64,000 nt of DNA from Acorus gramineus. Taxonomy: Eukaryota; Streptophyta; Magnoliopsida; Acorales; Acoraceae. The stretch lies in NCBI GenBank assembly GCA_030737835.1, contig CM060847.1:26212843-26276842 (forward strand). Reading direction: 5' to 3'. This document shows positions 11,400-23,596 of the stretch, in pieces. The position numbers were made by a program, and so were the translations under genes. The notes under the pieces are model-generated. The model was not told the origin of the DNA. It saw only the letters and a list, made by a program, of their open reading frames with translations, and did not search any database. The first letter of the stretch is position 1. The number at the start of each line of letters is the position of its first letter.

Positions 11400-12780
11400 A
11401 CCCGCAAAAGACTTTATGATGTTCAAGTCAGCCAATATACAATTTAACATTTTATATAAAAAAATATTTTTCACATACACCAATATGGAAAACAGATTTC
11501 CTATTTATATTACTTTAATGGGCGCCGTATAATAAATGGTGGATCGTCCTCCTCATTCAACGGACCGGAGAAGATCATTGATTTAAGCGATTAAATATAT
11601 ATGAGATATTTAGAGATTTTTAAGAATCAATCATTAAATATCCCTAATTAAATGTTGTTGGGGATTTTGTAGACCAATTAATGATATGAATAAATCCCAT
11701 ATATGTTGTTATGATTTAAGAATCAAGTAATGATAGCTTCAAATCTAATATATATCTTATTGAGATTTATAAAATCTGTAATTGATAATTTCTTAATCAA
11801 ATAATTAAATATCAAATATTGATTTGGATTTGTGTTGATCTTCAGGTAAAGAAGGTTAGACAGATCATATCCATGTTGGATGAGCTATCTGGGTTGTGAA
11901 CTTTCACCATTTAGGTCACGGGTCGTGATTACGAAGAATATTAATAGGGCCTCGATTCTAGCCCCTACAAGTAAATAAGTCTATAAAAAATAGGATTTTT
12001 TTACATGTATACTATAAAAAAAAATATGATATTTATATGTATATCATCACAAAAAAACATATTTATTTTCATACATTAAAAAAAATTTTAATGTAAAAAC
12101 ATGTCTCTTATTTTATCTTTTTTTAACTAAAATAAAACTAGATATGATGATAATGATATGTCATAATATCAATAATTAAACATCATAATTTAATTAATCT
12201 TTTGTGTTTTTTCAATCTTTTGTGTTTTTTCAAATTAACAGTGAGTCATTCATTTATACCCTCTCTTTCCATTTTTATTAATAAAGATCTAGATTTTTTT
12301 AAAAATTTATTATTTAATAATATATATGATTATCAAAAATGATTTTATTATATTTTTAACTAATATAAGCTTTAATAATTATTATATTTTTGCTAGCGAA
12401 TAATTTGTACATTTAATTTTTATATTTTTAAATTTTAAATAAAATTCATCATTTATATATATTTATATTAATGTTTTATAAATAATTTGTTTGAAAAGAT
12501 AAAATATATAAAATAAAAAAGATAGTTTTGAAACGAAATTAACGTTTTTAATGGAAATTTAAATAAAAATTATTTGGAATGATAAATATGAGTAAACTCT
12601 ATATATTTTAATAATATAAAAATAAATAAGCTATTTAAAATATAAAAATAAATAATGTTTTTAAATGGTACTCACGCAGAGAGAGAAAAAAAAAAAAAAC
12701 TCAAAAAAGTATCATCCATCTTCGACAACCAAACACTGAAAAAGTTTGTTACAAGAAGCAGAAAATCACTCTTTTAATAA
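11400..12780. other. AT-rich intergenic DNA, no gene seen
   Basis: Long runs of A/T with frequent stops in all frames. No known repeat end, RNA gene or coding motif was recognised. Confidence 0.6.
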
Positions 12781-13019
12781 AACAAGCCATTTATATAAAA
12801 CATGTAAAGATCCGATATAAACTCATGTCTCTTCAAAACAGATACACCTGAACTGGATGTACAAAGCAAGGGAAAAATAACGCCTTTGTTCTAGGCCGGC
12901 GAATCCCGCAGCAGCTCCCAGAAACCAATGCCTCTGCAAGCTAGGCGTTCTTCATCATATTGAGATCCACCAGTTGAGATGATCTATCCAAGCCTGATGA
13001 TACCTTCGTTTTGTTTTGA

Positions 13020-13430
13020 TCAAGACTTCCGATCAGCTACGACGAAGTACAGATAAAAGGTACCAACAGTACACGCGGCAACCAGAACCCACAAAACAGA
13101 CGACATCAACAGGGGCAACACCTGCGTCACCTTCCAAGCGAAACCCACATTCAAAAGGGCCGCAAGAGACCAGATAAAGATCTTGTACCACTTTTTCTGC
13201 GTTGATCCTCTAAGAGCCCTTTCATGGGCATGGATGCTCCATAAGAGGGAGAAAATGACCGCGTTCGAGATGACGATGAAAAGAACGGTTGGGATATCGT
13301 CGCGGGAACGATATGCGGCGATGATGGAGTTGACGGCGAGTGAGCCTGAGCCGAGGAACGACACAAATGATAGGTCATTCCATTTGGGTTTCAACAGCGG
13401 CGATGTCGTGGCTGTGCTCATAGTCTTCAA
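13020..13430 (-). CDS. Small four-pass membrane protein, function unknown
   Basis: An intact 136-residue frame from ATG at 13430 to TGA at 13020-13022. After a polar N-terminus (MKTMSTATTSPLLKPKWND) there are four hydrophobic stretches: about residues 24-41, 48-66, 85-103 and 107-131. A conserved-looking AYRSRDD loop lies between the first two, and a basic, Trp-containing linker (STQKKWYK) between the second and third. The C-terminus is short and charged (ADRKS). This shape matches an uncharacterised plant family of small membrane proteins; no enzymatic motif is visible. A second ATG four codons in could also serve as start. Fragments or recombined copies lie at 5060-5150, 14285-14835 and 15099-15446, so it belongs to a local duplicated cluster. 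Expression is not shown by the sequence. Confidence 0.75.
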   Translation of the reverse strand: MKTMSTATTSPLLKPKWNDLSFVSFLGSGSLAVNSIIAAYRSRDDIPTVLFIVISNAVIFSLLWSIHAHERALRGSTQKKWYKIFIWSLAALLNVGFAWKVTQVLPLLMSSVLWVLVAACTVGTFYLYFVVADRKS

Positions 13431-13725
13431 TGTCTAAGCTGCTGTCGCTGCATTTTGTTACGCCTAAATGTAATAATAAAACTTTGTAAGAATAAAACTT
13501 TTTGAGGAAGTTTCGACGAAGCTTCCTATGTTATAAAAAAAATTCGGTTATAATAATAAAAAAATCAGAATATAATACAGAAATCACGAGGGAAGGTTCA
13601 GCGAAACTTCCTCGGTTGCGAAAACGTAAGCGCTTGCGTCATTAGAAAATGGACTTTTATGACTAGGCGACGGGTTCCGGGAATTTCCTTGAAAGCGGAC
13701 ATCTACCGAGACCTGAAATCTTTAA

Positions 13726-13955
13726 GGGTGCGTTTGGTTGCGTGATTGCTCTGCGATTGCGATTGCAGGAAGCTGCGTTTACAATCGTGCAATCAAACAG
13801 TTTTACTGTAGCAGCTTCCTGCACCCAGATTTTAGGCAAATAGTGCCCAAAAGCTACGATTTCAGAAAGCTGAGAAAGTGAGCTTCCTGCGGAATCAGTT
13901 TGCAATCGCAGATTCCTGCAGAATCAGTTTTGCAATCGCACAACCAAACGCACCC
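13726..13955. mobile_element. MITE, PIF/Harbinger (Tourist) type
   Basis: A 230-bp element with terminal inverted repeats GGGTGCGTTTGGTTGCG / CGCA.CAACCAAACGCACCC, flanked by TAA at 13723-13725 and 13956-13958. A 3-bp TAA/TTA duplication with GGG..GTTTGGTT termini is typical of PIF/Harbinger-derived MITEs. The body is rich in GATTGCAGGAAGCTGC-like inverted motifs. It lies about 290 bp upstream of the start codon of the membrane-protein gene at 13020-13430 and could act in its promoter. Confidence 0.85.
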
Positions 13956-14284
13956 TAAGACCCGATTGGAATAGAAAATAATAGGAGCCCATGAAAATAT
14001 AAAAGAAACGTATGTTTTTTAATTTATTAAAAATTAGTTTTGAAAATCCAGTTTCACATATTGATTCGGATTATTACGGGTTAAGTGGGTTAAGTTTGAG
14101 TTAGAATTATAAGGTTAAATTAGGTTGGATAGAATTATGATTAAATAACTGAAACTTTGGATTGGGATCAATCGAATTAAACCCGACCAGTTAGTGATCC
14201 GAGTCAAGTCATTTCATTAATCTGACATCAGCCAACAATAAAACCAATAATTGAACAATAGATTATTTTTACTTTTTTATATTA

Positions 14285-14835
14285 TAATTATTATAGGCCG
14301 GAAAATCCCGAGATCCGAGATCCCCTAGTTGAGATGATCGATCAAAACTTGATACCTTCGTTTTCTTTCCGTGACATCAAAAGTTATACACAATCTCAAT
14401 AGCATCAGGGCTTCTGATCAGCTACGGCGAAGTCAAACCTTCTAAAAGCCAGCGACGTCGGTGGGGAATTTGACACTGAACAAGGCTATGGTGTTGCTCA
14501 GAACAAATACCACGTAAAGCGCAACCGCGTAAGCGGAGAGAGCCGCGTCCTGCATGGACGCCTCCGATGTGGGGAGGCCAATGATCCCCCGGCAGCGACA
14601 GCGCCCGACAAAGAGGGCGTTTCCAAACGCTCTTTCAAGGTAACAACGTTTCGGTCACTGAGATATCCGCAGTTCGCCTAGATGTAGATTCAGACGAAGC
14701 TTTTTGGTGCTCGTGGATCATCCAGAAGAGGGAGAGGGCAACGTTGGCGGTGACGTTGAGAACGACCGTCCATATGTCATCGCGGATGCTGTAGACGGCA
14801 ACGATGGAGTTGAAGAGTGCAACGAATGCCGGCAT
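14285..14835 (-). pseudogene. Chimeric copy of the two membrane-protein gene types
   Basis: From 14835 the minus strand reads MPAFVALFNSIVAVYSIRDD..ALSLFWMIHEHQKASSES, as in the pseudogene at 5165-5704. It stops at a TGA (14635-14637) after 66 residues; a base deletion near 14600 also shifts the frame. Further down, SAYAVALYVVFVLSNTIALFSVKFPTDVAG is readable. It then joins abruptly to the 3' end and downstream sequence of the other gene type (14290-14436 resembles 12890-13045: GGCCGG..AATCCCG, GTTGAGATGATC, CTTCTGATCAGCTACG). The 5' part before MPAFV is missing. This is a product of unequal recombination between neighbouring paralogues. Confidence 0.75.
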
Positions 14836-15098
14836 CCATAACTACACATTCGGCTGCTTTGTTCTACAGCTCATTCGAAATATACGACAAACCGTCTTAA
14901 CGAAAGGATTTAACACAATAGTCTCACACATGGGAAATTAATTCTTTGCAAAAATTCATTAGTAAATCAAACATTATGATGAAATTTAGATTACTTATCA
15001 AATGATTCACGGTCAAGTATTTGATTTACAAATGAAAAATGATAAAAAAATTTGGGTGAAATATCTAAAAACCACCACTTCTTCCCGACCCTACTCTT

Positions 15099-15446
15099 TC
15101 CATTTGGGTTTCAACAGCGGCGATGTCGTGGCTGTGCTCATAGGCTTCAATGTCTAAGCTGCTGTCGCTGCATTTTGTTACGCCTAATAATAAAACTTTG
15201 TAAGGAAGTTTCGACGAAGCTTCGTATGTTATAAAAAAAAAACGGTTATAATAATAAAAAAATCAGAATATAATACAGAAATCACGAGGGAAGGTTCAGC
15301 GAAACTTCCTCGGTTGCGAAAACGTAAGCGCTTGCGTCATTAGAAAATGGACTATTATCATTTTATGACTAGGCGACAGGTTCCCGAAATTTCCTTGAAA
15401 GCGGACACAAATGATAGGTCATTCCATTTGGGTTTCAACAGCGGCG
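15099..15446. repeat. Duplicated 5' fragments of the membrane-protein gene
   Basis: Positions 15099-15345 duplicate 13376-13650 (TTCCATTTGGGTTTCAACAG through GCTTGCGTCATTAGAAAATG), that is, the first codons and upstream region of the gene at 13020-13430. Positions 15403-15446 repeat the first part of the same block again (ACAAATGATAGGTCATTCCA), running into a T-run. Neither copy contains the membrane-protein body. Because they carry the upstream region, they could act as displaced promoters. Confidence 0.8.
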
Positions 15447-15964
15447 ATGTTTTCTGTTTGTTTTTTTTTTTTTTTTTTCCTGCATCTTGTCCAGCCATTC
15501 ATAATCTGTGCTGCTGTGACTGCATTTTGTCAAATGATTTGTGTGATAACGTTGATTGAAAAATAGCTTATAAAATAAAGCTGTCTTTTAAGATAATTTT
15601 AGATCTTCACTTTTATTGAAATGTTTTTTTTTAATTGAGGAGTCAATATTTTAAAGTAGTTGATGTTTGACAAAAAAAAAAGTTGATTTTTAATTCAAAA
15701 ATTTGATTCAGATAAAAAAAACAATGTTTTTGAGCTTTTTAAAGCACGGATTTCGATGAAAAAATTAAAAGAAATCCAACTTCTGATTCTGAATAAAGCT
15801 GTCCCGTTTAGCTGCACGATTTTAACTTTTCAACTTTTCAAAAAGCAAAAAATTGCCCCAAACGTGCAACCAAACGGGGCCAAAGCCTATATCAGCTTGG
15901 ATTCGGAGATTCCAATAAATTTAATAATAGAAAATCGGAATACATGTAAAAAAATTTGGTAAAA

Positions 15965-16298
15965 GCATTTCCAATGGACATGTTAGTTAATGAAGATGTT
16001 AAAGTAGCATGTCAGAATTTTATCACTCAACTAGACACTCATTTACTACATTATTATTTGATTGGTTATTGTTACTCCAATGAACTAACTAAATAACTAG
16101 CCAAAATAATAGTGGGCCCACCTCTCCACTCACTTAAACCTCTCCACCCATCCGAAATAATATTTTTTTAAATCTTTTAAATGATGGGGCCCACATTTAG
16201 TTTGCCCTTAACACTTCTATTGGAAAATCATTTTTACATATTTTTTAAAAATCTGATACTAACTAATGAGGAGTTAACATATCCATTGGAGATGATGC
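15965..16298. mobile_element. MITE with GCAT..TCCAATGG termini
   Basis: The left end GCATTTCCAATGGACATGTTAG and the right end (in reverse) GCATCATCTCCAATGGATATG form an imperfect inverted repeat about 334 bp apart. Termini of the type GAGCATCTCCAATGG are common in plant MITEs. A clear target duplication could not be read. No open frame of note. Confidence 0.6.
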
Positions 16299-16589
16299 TC
16301 TACAGAAGTCTCAACAAAGCTTCCTTTACTATAAAAAAAAAAAAAAAAATCGGATATAGCAATAAAAAATAAAGAGCTCTAAGCCCTTCAAACATGCCCG
16401 TGGCCAAATGAAAAGGCCCAAGCCTAGGCCCTGCCAACGGGCCCGAGCCTGAACGGGTTTTTCGTACCCGTCCCTTGCTTCAGGTACGTGGACGAGCCTG
16501 TGGTCTCAGATTTTAAAGATTTTATAAATTTTGTTTTTTTTTTATTTTAAGTTGTCTATTTGCATATACAAGTTTTAATGGACGCACTT

Positions 16590-16880
16590 CACACGAGTGA
16601 ATAAAATACATATTCAATATGCAATATATATAACAACAAATGTTAAAATATATTGTATGATCAACTTGTATTTGTAAAATGACAAAATTTCAAATAATGG
16701 AATCTTATCACAAAATTAAACTCCCAAGAAACGTCCAAAAAAATCTAAATAAGAAACCTAACTTAAAAAAAAAAAATTAAAAAAAATCTAAAACTAAAGG
16801 AAAAAGAATAAAAAAAAAACAAACCCAACAAAAAAACCGATTAGAGAAATCACCCCTCCAAAAAAAATACCATATCTGAA
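16590..16880 (+). repeat. Dispersed AT-rich repeat, left copy
   Basis: This block (CGAGTGAATAAAATACATAT, then a GTTAAAATATATTGTATG and AACTTGTATTTGTAAAA segment, then ACTAAAGGAAAAAGAATAAA) reappears in the same orientation at 49336-49650, and partly at 54170-54240. The two main copies flank the large MULE as direct repeats rather than inverted ones. They may be outer parts of the element, or independent repeats next to it. Confidence 0.55.
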
Positions 16881-17564
16881 ACCTATACCATATGAAGCCT
16901 TACCAAAAAACAAAGGGTATTGATACACATAGTTTCTTTCATAGCCCGGGCTGCAGTCTTCATGTCAGATAGCCCAAAAAATCACCCTTTCTTCTTCACG
17001 TCAGCGTCAGCCACCCTTTTTTTGTCCCCCCCCCCCCAAAAAAAAAAAAAACAAAATTTTTGTTTTCCTCCAAAACCACTTTTGACGAAAAGAAATAAAA
17101 CAGATTTCATTTATTTCACTTTTAGCTTTGTTTCAGTGGGACATCACGCCTTTTTTTTGTGCTAAAGCTTCTGAAAAGTGAGTTTTTGTTGTTTGTGTTG
17201 TATTTTTGCTCAACGTTTAAAACATTGACATTAAAATCCAGTTCAAACAGAAAGTAAGTATTTGTTTGTTTGTATTTAATTCTTTCACGTGATCCGAGTG
17301 AGCATAGCTTTTAATATCTACAAATCTTGACATTTTGTTTTGTGGGAATAAATGTTTGTCATTTTTTACTTTTGATATTTGTAAAACAAGGGTTCGTTGC
17401 AGAAAAATTTCACGCATGTATTTTATTTTTAAATTGGTATTTCATGGATGACATTTATTTAGTGTGTACCATGACACACACGTTTAATAGGACAAAAGAG
17501 TGGCAGAATAATCGAAATAAAAACATTCACTAAAATATATATGTAAATACTACATTATCTTAGT

Positions 17565-17631
17565 GTGTACTTGTGTATCATAGTGTATATCTTTTTAACA
17601 TAGCACATACTAAGTTAATGTTGTGTATACA
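17565..17631 (+). repeat. 20-bp repeat array, upstream of the transposase
   Basis: Four diverged units at exact 20-bp spacing, starting TGTGTACTTGTGTATCATAG and ending in TGTATAC, lie just before the transposase start codon. Units share the ..AACATAG / ..GTATAC core of the other arrays and have the same orientation relative to the gene. Confidence 0.75.
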
Positions 17632-18192
17632 ATATACTAAGCTAAATATATTGTGTATTTTTTTAGTACATGGGTTTGTGCGGGGGCGACGAAATACATA
17701 CAAAAGATGCAAATGTCATTGTGGAAGACAAGGAAAATGGAGACACGGAACTTAAGGTTGGAATGGAATTCAAGTCAATCGACGAAGCATTCAAATCCTA
17801 TAAAGAATATGCTTTCCGTTGTGGGTTCGGCATCGTTAAAACAGGAAGAAAATACACTATTGAAGGAGATTTAAAGACCGTGATATTTGCGTGTTCCAAG
17901 GTTGGTAGGCAGAGAAAGAAGGCAACCAAGAGCGGCCCGATGAAATTTGTGCATCGTCATAAACCAGTCTATAAGACAAATCGCAAGGCGAGAATGCAAA
18001 TTAAGACGTATAGAGATGTTATGTGGGTGCTGGACCTGCTCGTTCTTTAACATAATCACGAGGTGGATCCAAAGCTCTCACGATTTCACAAATGTCATCG
18101 GGCATTGACTGCACATACCATGAAACAACTTGCAGTAAATGATGCTGCCGGGATTCCGCTATGCAAGACATTTGATGCCTTAGCTATCGAAG

Positions 18193-21100
18193 TGTTATAT
18201 ATGTGTCACTTTTATCCTTCTGGTCACCATTAAAGCATTCTGGCAGTTTTTTAACTTTTTCGTTTTTCGATCGGACCCGCTAAAATTTTGGACTTTTGGC
18301 TGTCACCCTGAGTTTGGGAGCTCCGATTGAAAATCTAACTGCATATTATGTGTCCTGGTGCCATTTCAAGCCACTCACAAAAATTTCATTGAATTCCGGT
18401 AACATTTCAGAATTTCGCAATCCCGAATCGTATCCGGGTTTTGACTGTGCAAAAAGTCATTGGGAGACTTGACGTGGTCAAAGTTGACCTTTGACTTGGT
18501 CAATTGGTTTTGGCTTTTAGTGTGGTTGGGTTGACTAGGGTCAAATCTCACCTAAACCTAGCCTAAACCAAGCCTAAACCTAATTAGGGCTAAGTTAAGT
18601 GGGTGTGTGTGTGTGTGTGTGGTGTGTGTGTGTGAGTGCTTTAAGTGGGCGCCCATGTATAGTTCCCCCTCCCCTATTCATCATCTTCTCCACCAAAACC
18701 TCTCTCTCCCTTCTCTTTAAAACCCCCATATGACCTAGTAGAAGGTGTTGAATCAAGAAACCCTAGAAGGAGAAAAGGAAGGTGAGGACCCGATCTATCT
18801 TCCTATGGTCTTGGATCTTCATTTCCCTTTGTTTTTCCTCCTCTAATGGACCCTCTTCTCCTCTGTTTTCAGCCCCTCTTTGGCTGAGTGGAGATCTTGG
18901 TGGTGGTGGTCTTGGAGGTGGCAAATCGGTGCGCGAAGAGCACCCGATCTCCTTCCCTTCCCTTCCTCTCCTTTGGGTGAGTTTCCTTTCCTTCCATTCT
19001 TGTCTAGATGCATGTTTAGGAGGTGTTTTTGGGTGTGGAAGGTGAGCATGAGTGGTTGGGGTGAGGGAGGGTTGAGGGAGGTGGTTGTGTCGGCTCGGGC
19101 AGTGCGGGCTCCTCGGTGCAGGCAGGCAGGCAGGCAAGGCAGGCGCGTTGCCGGGCGAGCTGGCAGGGCACGCGCGCGTGCGCGAGGGTGCTACGCAGGG
19201 GGAGCAGTACGCGGGGCGATCGGGAGATGTGCAGTTGCTGCGCAGGGGGAGCAGTGAGCGCGGGGCGAGCGGGCGATGTGCGGTTGCTGCGCAGGGGGCG
19301 CAGTGAGCGCAGGGCGAGCGGGGAGTGCGTGCGGGCGCTGCGCTGGGGCGCAGTGCGCGCGGGTGCATCCGGGGCTGGACGCGCGGTGCGCACGGGCGCG
19401 CGCATGCGTGCGCCTGAGAGTGCGGTGTGTCTGGGCGCGCGGGTTGGGCGCGGCAGCGTGTCTGGAATTGCAGGCAGGGGCTCGACAGCTTGTCCGGGCA
19501 TGCGGGCAGGGGGCTCGGCAGTGCGTCTGGGCGCGCGGGCTGGGGCGCGGCTGTGCGCCCGGGGGGGGGGTGGCCGTGCGTATGGCTACCCGGGGGTTCG
19601 GGAGTGAGTCGGGGTGCTCGCACTCGCGCGCGTACGGGCCGTATGTACGCTTGTCCGAGTGTTGGGTATTTTTAGCATATTTTTGTATGTATTGTGTATT
19701 TTACTCACCGTGTTGAATACCCTGTCTTGCAGATCTTGAAGGACGGTCACGCGACAACCCGGGTTTTGGTGAGTGAGACAATCCAACCCAGTAGGGAGGC
19801 GTATATGCTCTTAGGCGTGTATCGTCCTCCCCTGGGGCACCATAGTTTAATATTAACTTGTATAATATGTAATCTATGCAAACATGATTGTTATATAGTA
19901 TGCATGCCGCCCTAGATCTTGTATGTTAGGGACTTGCACCCTTAGGATATGTGTAAGAGCCATGCATCCTGATACCATATTTTCATGCTAGGAAGCCTTG
20001 ACCTACGCATGTATCCCATTAGTTTAAATTATTTTAAATCAAATGCGAACTTATGGTTGTCACGCCCCAGGGCGGCCGTCCCCGGGACGCGGCAAGTGTA
20101 TACATGATATCAGCAGTCTATACAGGAGATCAATAGAATACTCTAAAAAACAACTAAAATGACAACACAGACGAAAGCAAGGCTGACATGATATATACAC
20201 AGATAGCGGAAGCTAAAAGACTGAGTCTGTAATTCAAAAACATACTACAGACTCGATACATAATCAACTGTCCTGTGAGAGCCAATATACACACATACAT
20301 CCAAATAATATACAAACGGTGCCCAAGCACGGAAATGTAATACATACAATCAAAAGAAAGGATGCTGATGGCCTCTAATACTCGCGGGACGTGGCGCTGC
20401 TCCGCTACTGATGAAGTTGCTCGGGAAGCTCCTCCTTCAGATCCGACTCGGTGATAACTGGAGAAAAATTATGCGAGGGGTGAGCCACATGCTCAGTGAA
20501 TAGCACAACCCATGCATCACAATTCATATTAACCACAAATAATTAATCAAGCCTCAAAGTGGCAGGAACTGCACAATCCAGTGGGTCCCTACATCGTCGA
20601 CCCACCACACCCTCACCCTCACCCCTCAATATGGTGACATAGGATATTGGGACTGACTAGGCTGTTAATCACCCTTGGTCCACCGATAGTCTCTCCTCCA
20701 CTCCGTAGGCCGCTTGGCCACTCCCACATTCAGCATAGTCCGAGTAAAAAATCAGGAGGTACCTACTGATGGGAGCCCTCTCACGGGACGGCCTTTCTAA
20801 CGCTGGGACAGTCTCTATACGGATCCAACGAAGGGAATAAAACAGCCTATCCATACGCATACGATCCACTCGGATCCACCGACAACACATCTGAACAACT
20901 CTAATGTCATGAATTCTTCAGAATTCCTCCAGGGCGCATAACCAAGATGCGGGGAACATATATAATATTATTGGGAAAAGAAACCTTGGGTGGGCACCAT
21001 GAGGTCCCGATATAGGACATCCCGACAACCAAACAAGGAACACGGAGTACCCTAGCCCGGGTCTTAATGTTGACCTCGCAAGGCCCCTTAATATTCCCTA

Positions 21101-22805
21101 AGGCATGCTAAAATACTATAAGTTCGCATTTAATTTAATAAATCAAACTAGTAGGACACATGCATAGGTCGAGGCTTCCTAGCATGAGAACAAGGGGACA
21201 AGATGCATGGCTCTTACACATATCCTAAGGGTGCAAGTCCCTAACATACAAAGTCTAGGGTAGCATGCATACTACATATTAATCATGCTCGCATGGATTA
21301 CATATTACACAAGTTAATATTAACCATGGTGCCCCAGGGGAGGACGGTATACGCCCAAGTGCATATAGTGCCTCCCTACTGGGTTCGATTGTACCACTCA
21401 CTGATAACCGGGTCGTCGCGCGACCGTCCGTCAAGATCTGCAAGACAGGGTAATCAACTCGGTGAGTAAAATACACAAATATACACAAAAATACACTAAA
21501 ATACCCAACACTCGGACAACCGTACATACGGCCTGTACGCACGCGAGTCCGAGCACCCCGACTCACTCCCGAACCCCCGAGCAGCCGTACGTGCGGCCAC
21601 CCAACCCAGGCGCACAGCCGCGCCCCAGCCCGCGCGCCCAGACACACTGCCGCCCCCGCCCGCACGCCCGGACCCGCTGCAAGCATGATTGTTATATAGT
21701 ATGCATGCCGCCCTAGATCTTGTATGTTAGGGACTTGCACCCTTAGGATATGTATAAGATCCATGCATCTTGATACCATATTTTCATTCTAGGAAGCCTT
21801 GACCTACGCATGTATCCCATTAGTTTAAATTATTTTAAATCAAATGCGAACTTATGGTTATTAGCATGCCTTAGAGAATATTATAACCGATGGTTATAAT
21901 ATATGATTCCCCGCATCTTAGTTATGCGCCCTGGAGGAATTCTGAAGAATTCATGGCATTAGAGTTGATGAGATGTGTTGCCGATGGATCCAAGTGGATC
22001 GTATACGTGTGGTTAGGCTGTTCCTGTTCCCTTCGGTGGATCCGTATAGAGACTGCCCCAGCGTTAGACAGGCCTTCCTGACAGAGGGCTCCCATCAGTA
22101 GGCACCTCCTGATTTGGGTTCGGACTGTGCTGAATTGTGGGAGTGGACCAGGCGGCCTACGGAGTGGAGGAAAGACTATTAGTGGAGCAAGGGTGATTAA
22201 CAGCCTAGTAAGTCCCAATAGCCGTGTCACCTATTTAGAGGGTGAGGGTGAGGGTGTGGTGGGTCGACGATGTTGCGACCCACTGAATTGTGTAGTTCCT
22301 GCCACTTTGAGGCTTTGAATAATTTTGTGGTTAATATGAATTGTGATGCATGGGTTGTGCTATTCACTGAGCGTGTGGCTCACCCCTCGCATATTTTCTT
22401 CCCCAGTTACCACTGATTCGGATTTGAAGGAGGAGCTCCCCGAGGGACTTCAGCAGCAGCGGAGCAGCGCCACATTCCCGCGAGTGTTAGAGGCTATCAG
22501 CATCCCTTTTGATTGTATGTATTATATTTCCGTGCTTGGGCACCCGTTTGTATTATATTTGGATGTATTTGTGTATATTGGCTCTCACAGGACAGTTGAT
22601 TATGTATCGAGTCTGTAATATGTTTTTGATTTACAGACTCAGTCTTTTAGCTTCCGCTATTTGTGTATATATCATGTCAGCCTTGCTTTTGTCTGTGTTG
22701 TCATTTTAGCTGTTGTTTAGAGTATGTTATTGACCTCCTGTATAGACTGCTGATATCATATATACACTTGCCGAGTCCCGGGGACGGCCGCCCTGGGGCG
22801 TGACA
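18193..22805 (+). mobile_element. Large LTR copy 1 (solo-LTR-like), itself disrupted
   Basis: Starts TGTTATATATGTGTCAC and ends GGGGCGTGACA. It is flanked by CGAAG (18188-18192 and 22806-22810), an exact 5-bp duplication that interrupts the transposase reading frame. It has no inner coding region, primer-binding site or second LTR, so it behaves as a solo LTR. Net length is about 2.8 kb once the inverted fragment (20058-21679) and a 179-bp duplicated flank are removed. A GC-rich block lies at 19080-19640. The 36-nt exon-like block is at 19736-19771. This copy has CAG where most others have the TAG stop of the final exon, so its frame stays open to 22618. Confidence 0.88.
20058..21679 (-). mobile_element. 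Inverted, 5'-truncated large-LTR fragment inside copy 1
   Basis: On the minus strand this is the 3' part of a large LTR, with its 3' end (..GGGCGTGACA) at 20058 and truncated in the GC-rich block at 21679. Its flanks are not a 5-bp duplication but a 179-bp direct repeat of the host copy (19879-20057 and 21680-21858). It keeps the 36-nt block and the TAG-terminated final exon (..DLKEELPE, stop around 20412-20414). Confidence 0.85.
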
Positions 22806-23446
22806 CGAAGGATGGGGATATAATCAACTTCCATTCACAGAAAAGGATTGCCGTAATTTCCTCAGTAAAGTAAGACGTATCGAGCTTGGGGAAGGCGATG
22901 TGGAAGCACTCCTTCAATATTTTAGTAGGCAGGAAGAAATAAATTCTTACTTTTTTCATATGATTGATTTGGATAGCGATGGTCGTTTGAAGAGTGTTTT
23001 TTGGGCAAATGCAAGATGTAGGGCTGCATATCAGTATTTTGGTGATGTGATCTCATTCGACACGACGTATTTGACAAACAAATACGCAATGCCTTTTGCC
23101 CCATTTGTTGGCGTAAACCACCATGGACATTCTATTTTGTTAGGTTGCGGCTTGCTAGCCAATGAGATGATAGAGACATACGTATGGCTTTTCAAGGCCT
23201 GATTTGCGTGCATGGGGAACCATCCCCCTCAAGCGATAATCACTGACCAATGCAAATCCATTGGGGGAGCCGTTGAAAAAGTGTTTCCTCATGCAAGACA
23301 CCGTCTTTGTCTCTAGCATATTTTGAAAAAAGTTCCTGAAAAACTTGGCATGGTACGTATACTATTATCATAAATTCATCAACTTATAATATATATCTTC
23401 TAGAGCTTTCGTAAATTATTCATTATGCAGCTAGTCCATGTTTCAC

Positions 23447-23596
23447 ATAGTGTATGTCCTTCCTAAAGCGTATATTGTTTTATTAGAGCGTATACGTTTT
23501 TAAATGTGCACATACATGTTTATCATAGCACATACCTTTTTATCATAGTGCATACGTTTTTGCCACAACGTTTACCATTGTGTCATAGTATATACT
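23447..23596 (+). repeat. 20-bp repeat array in transposase intron
   Basis: Seven to eight units at 20-bp period fill most of this intron: CGTATATTGTTTTATTAGAG, CGTATACGTTTTTAAATGTG, CACATACATGTTTATCATAG, CACATACCTTTTTATCATAG and so on. The phase is kept across six consecutive units although their sequence has drifted. Confidence 0.85.

Noticed and set aside
11050..11400. A 116-codon frame starting MVAGSRRLLLATFDHN
   Set aside because: Dominated by a CT microsatellite. No sign of a gene around it.
16380..16520. GC-rich stretch with GGGCCCGAGCCTGAACGGG as a gene or element end
   Set aside because: It resembles scattered plant repeat sequence, but neither a partner end nor a target duplication was found.
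18763..19623. A 286-codon minus-strand frame
   Set aside because: Same cause as above: GC-rich LTR block, low-complexity residues, not kept in frame between copies.
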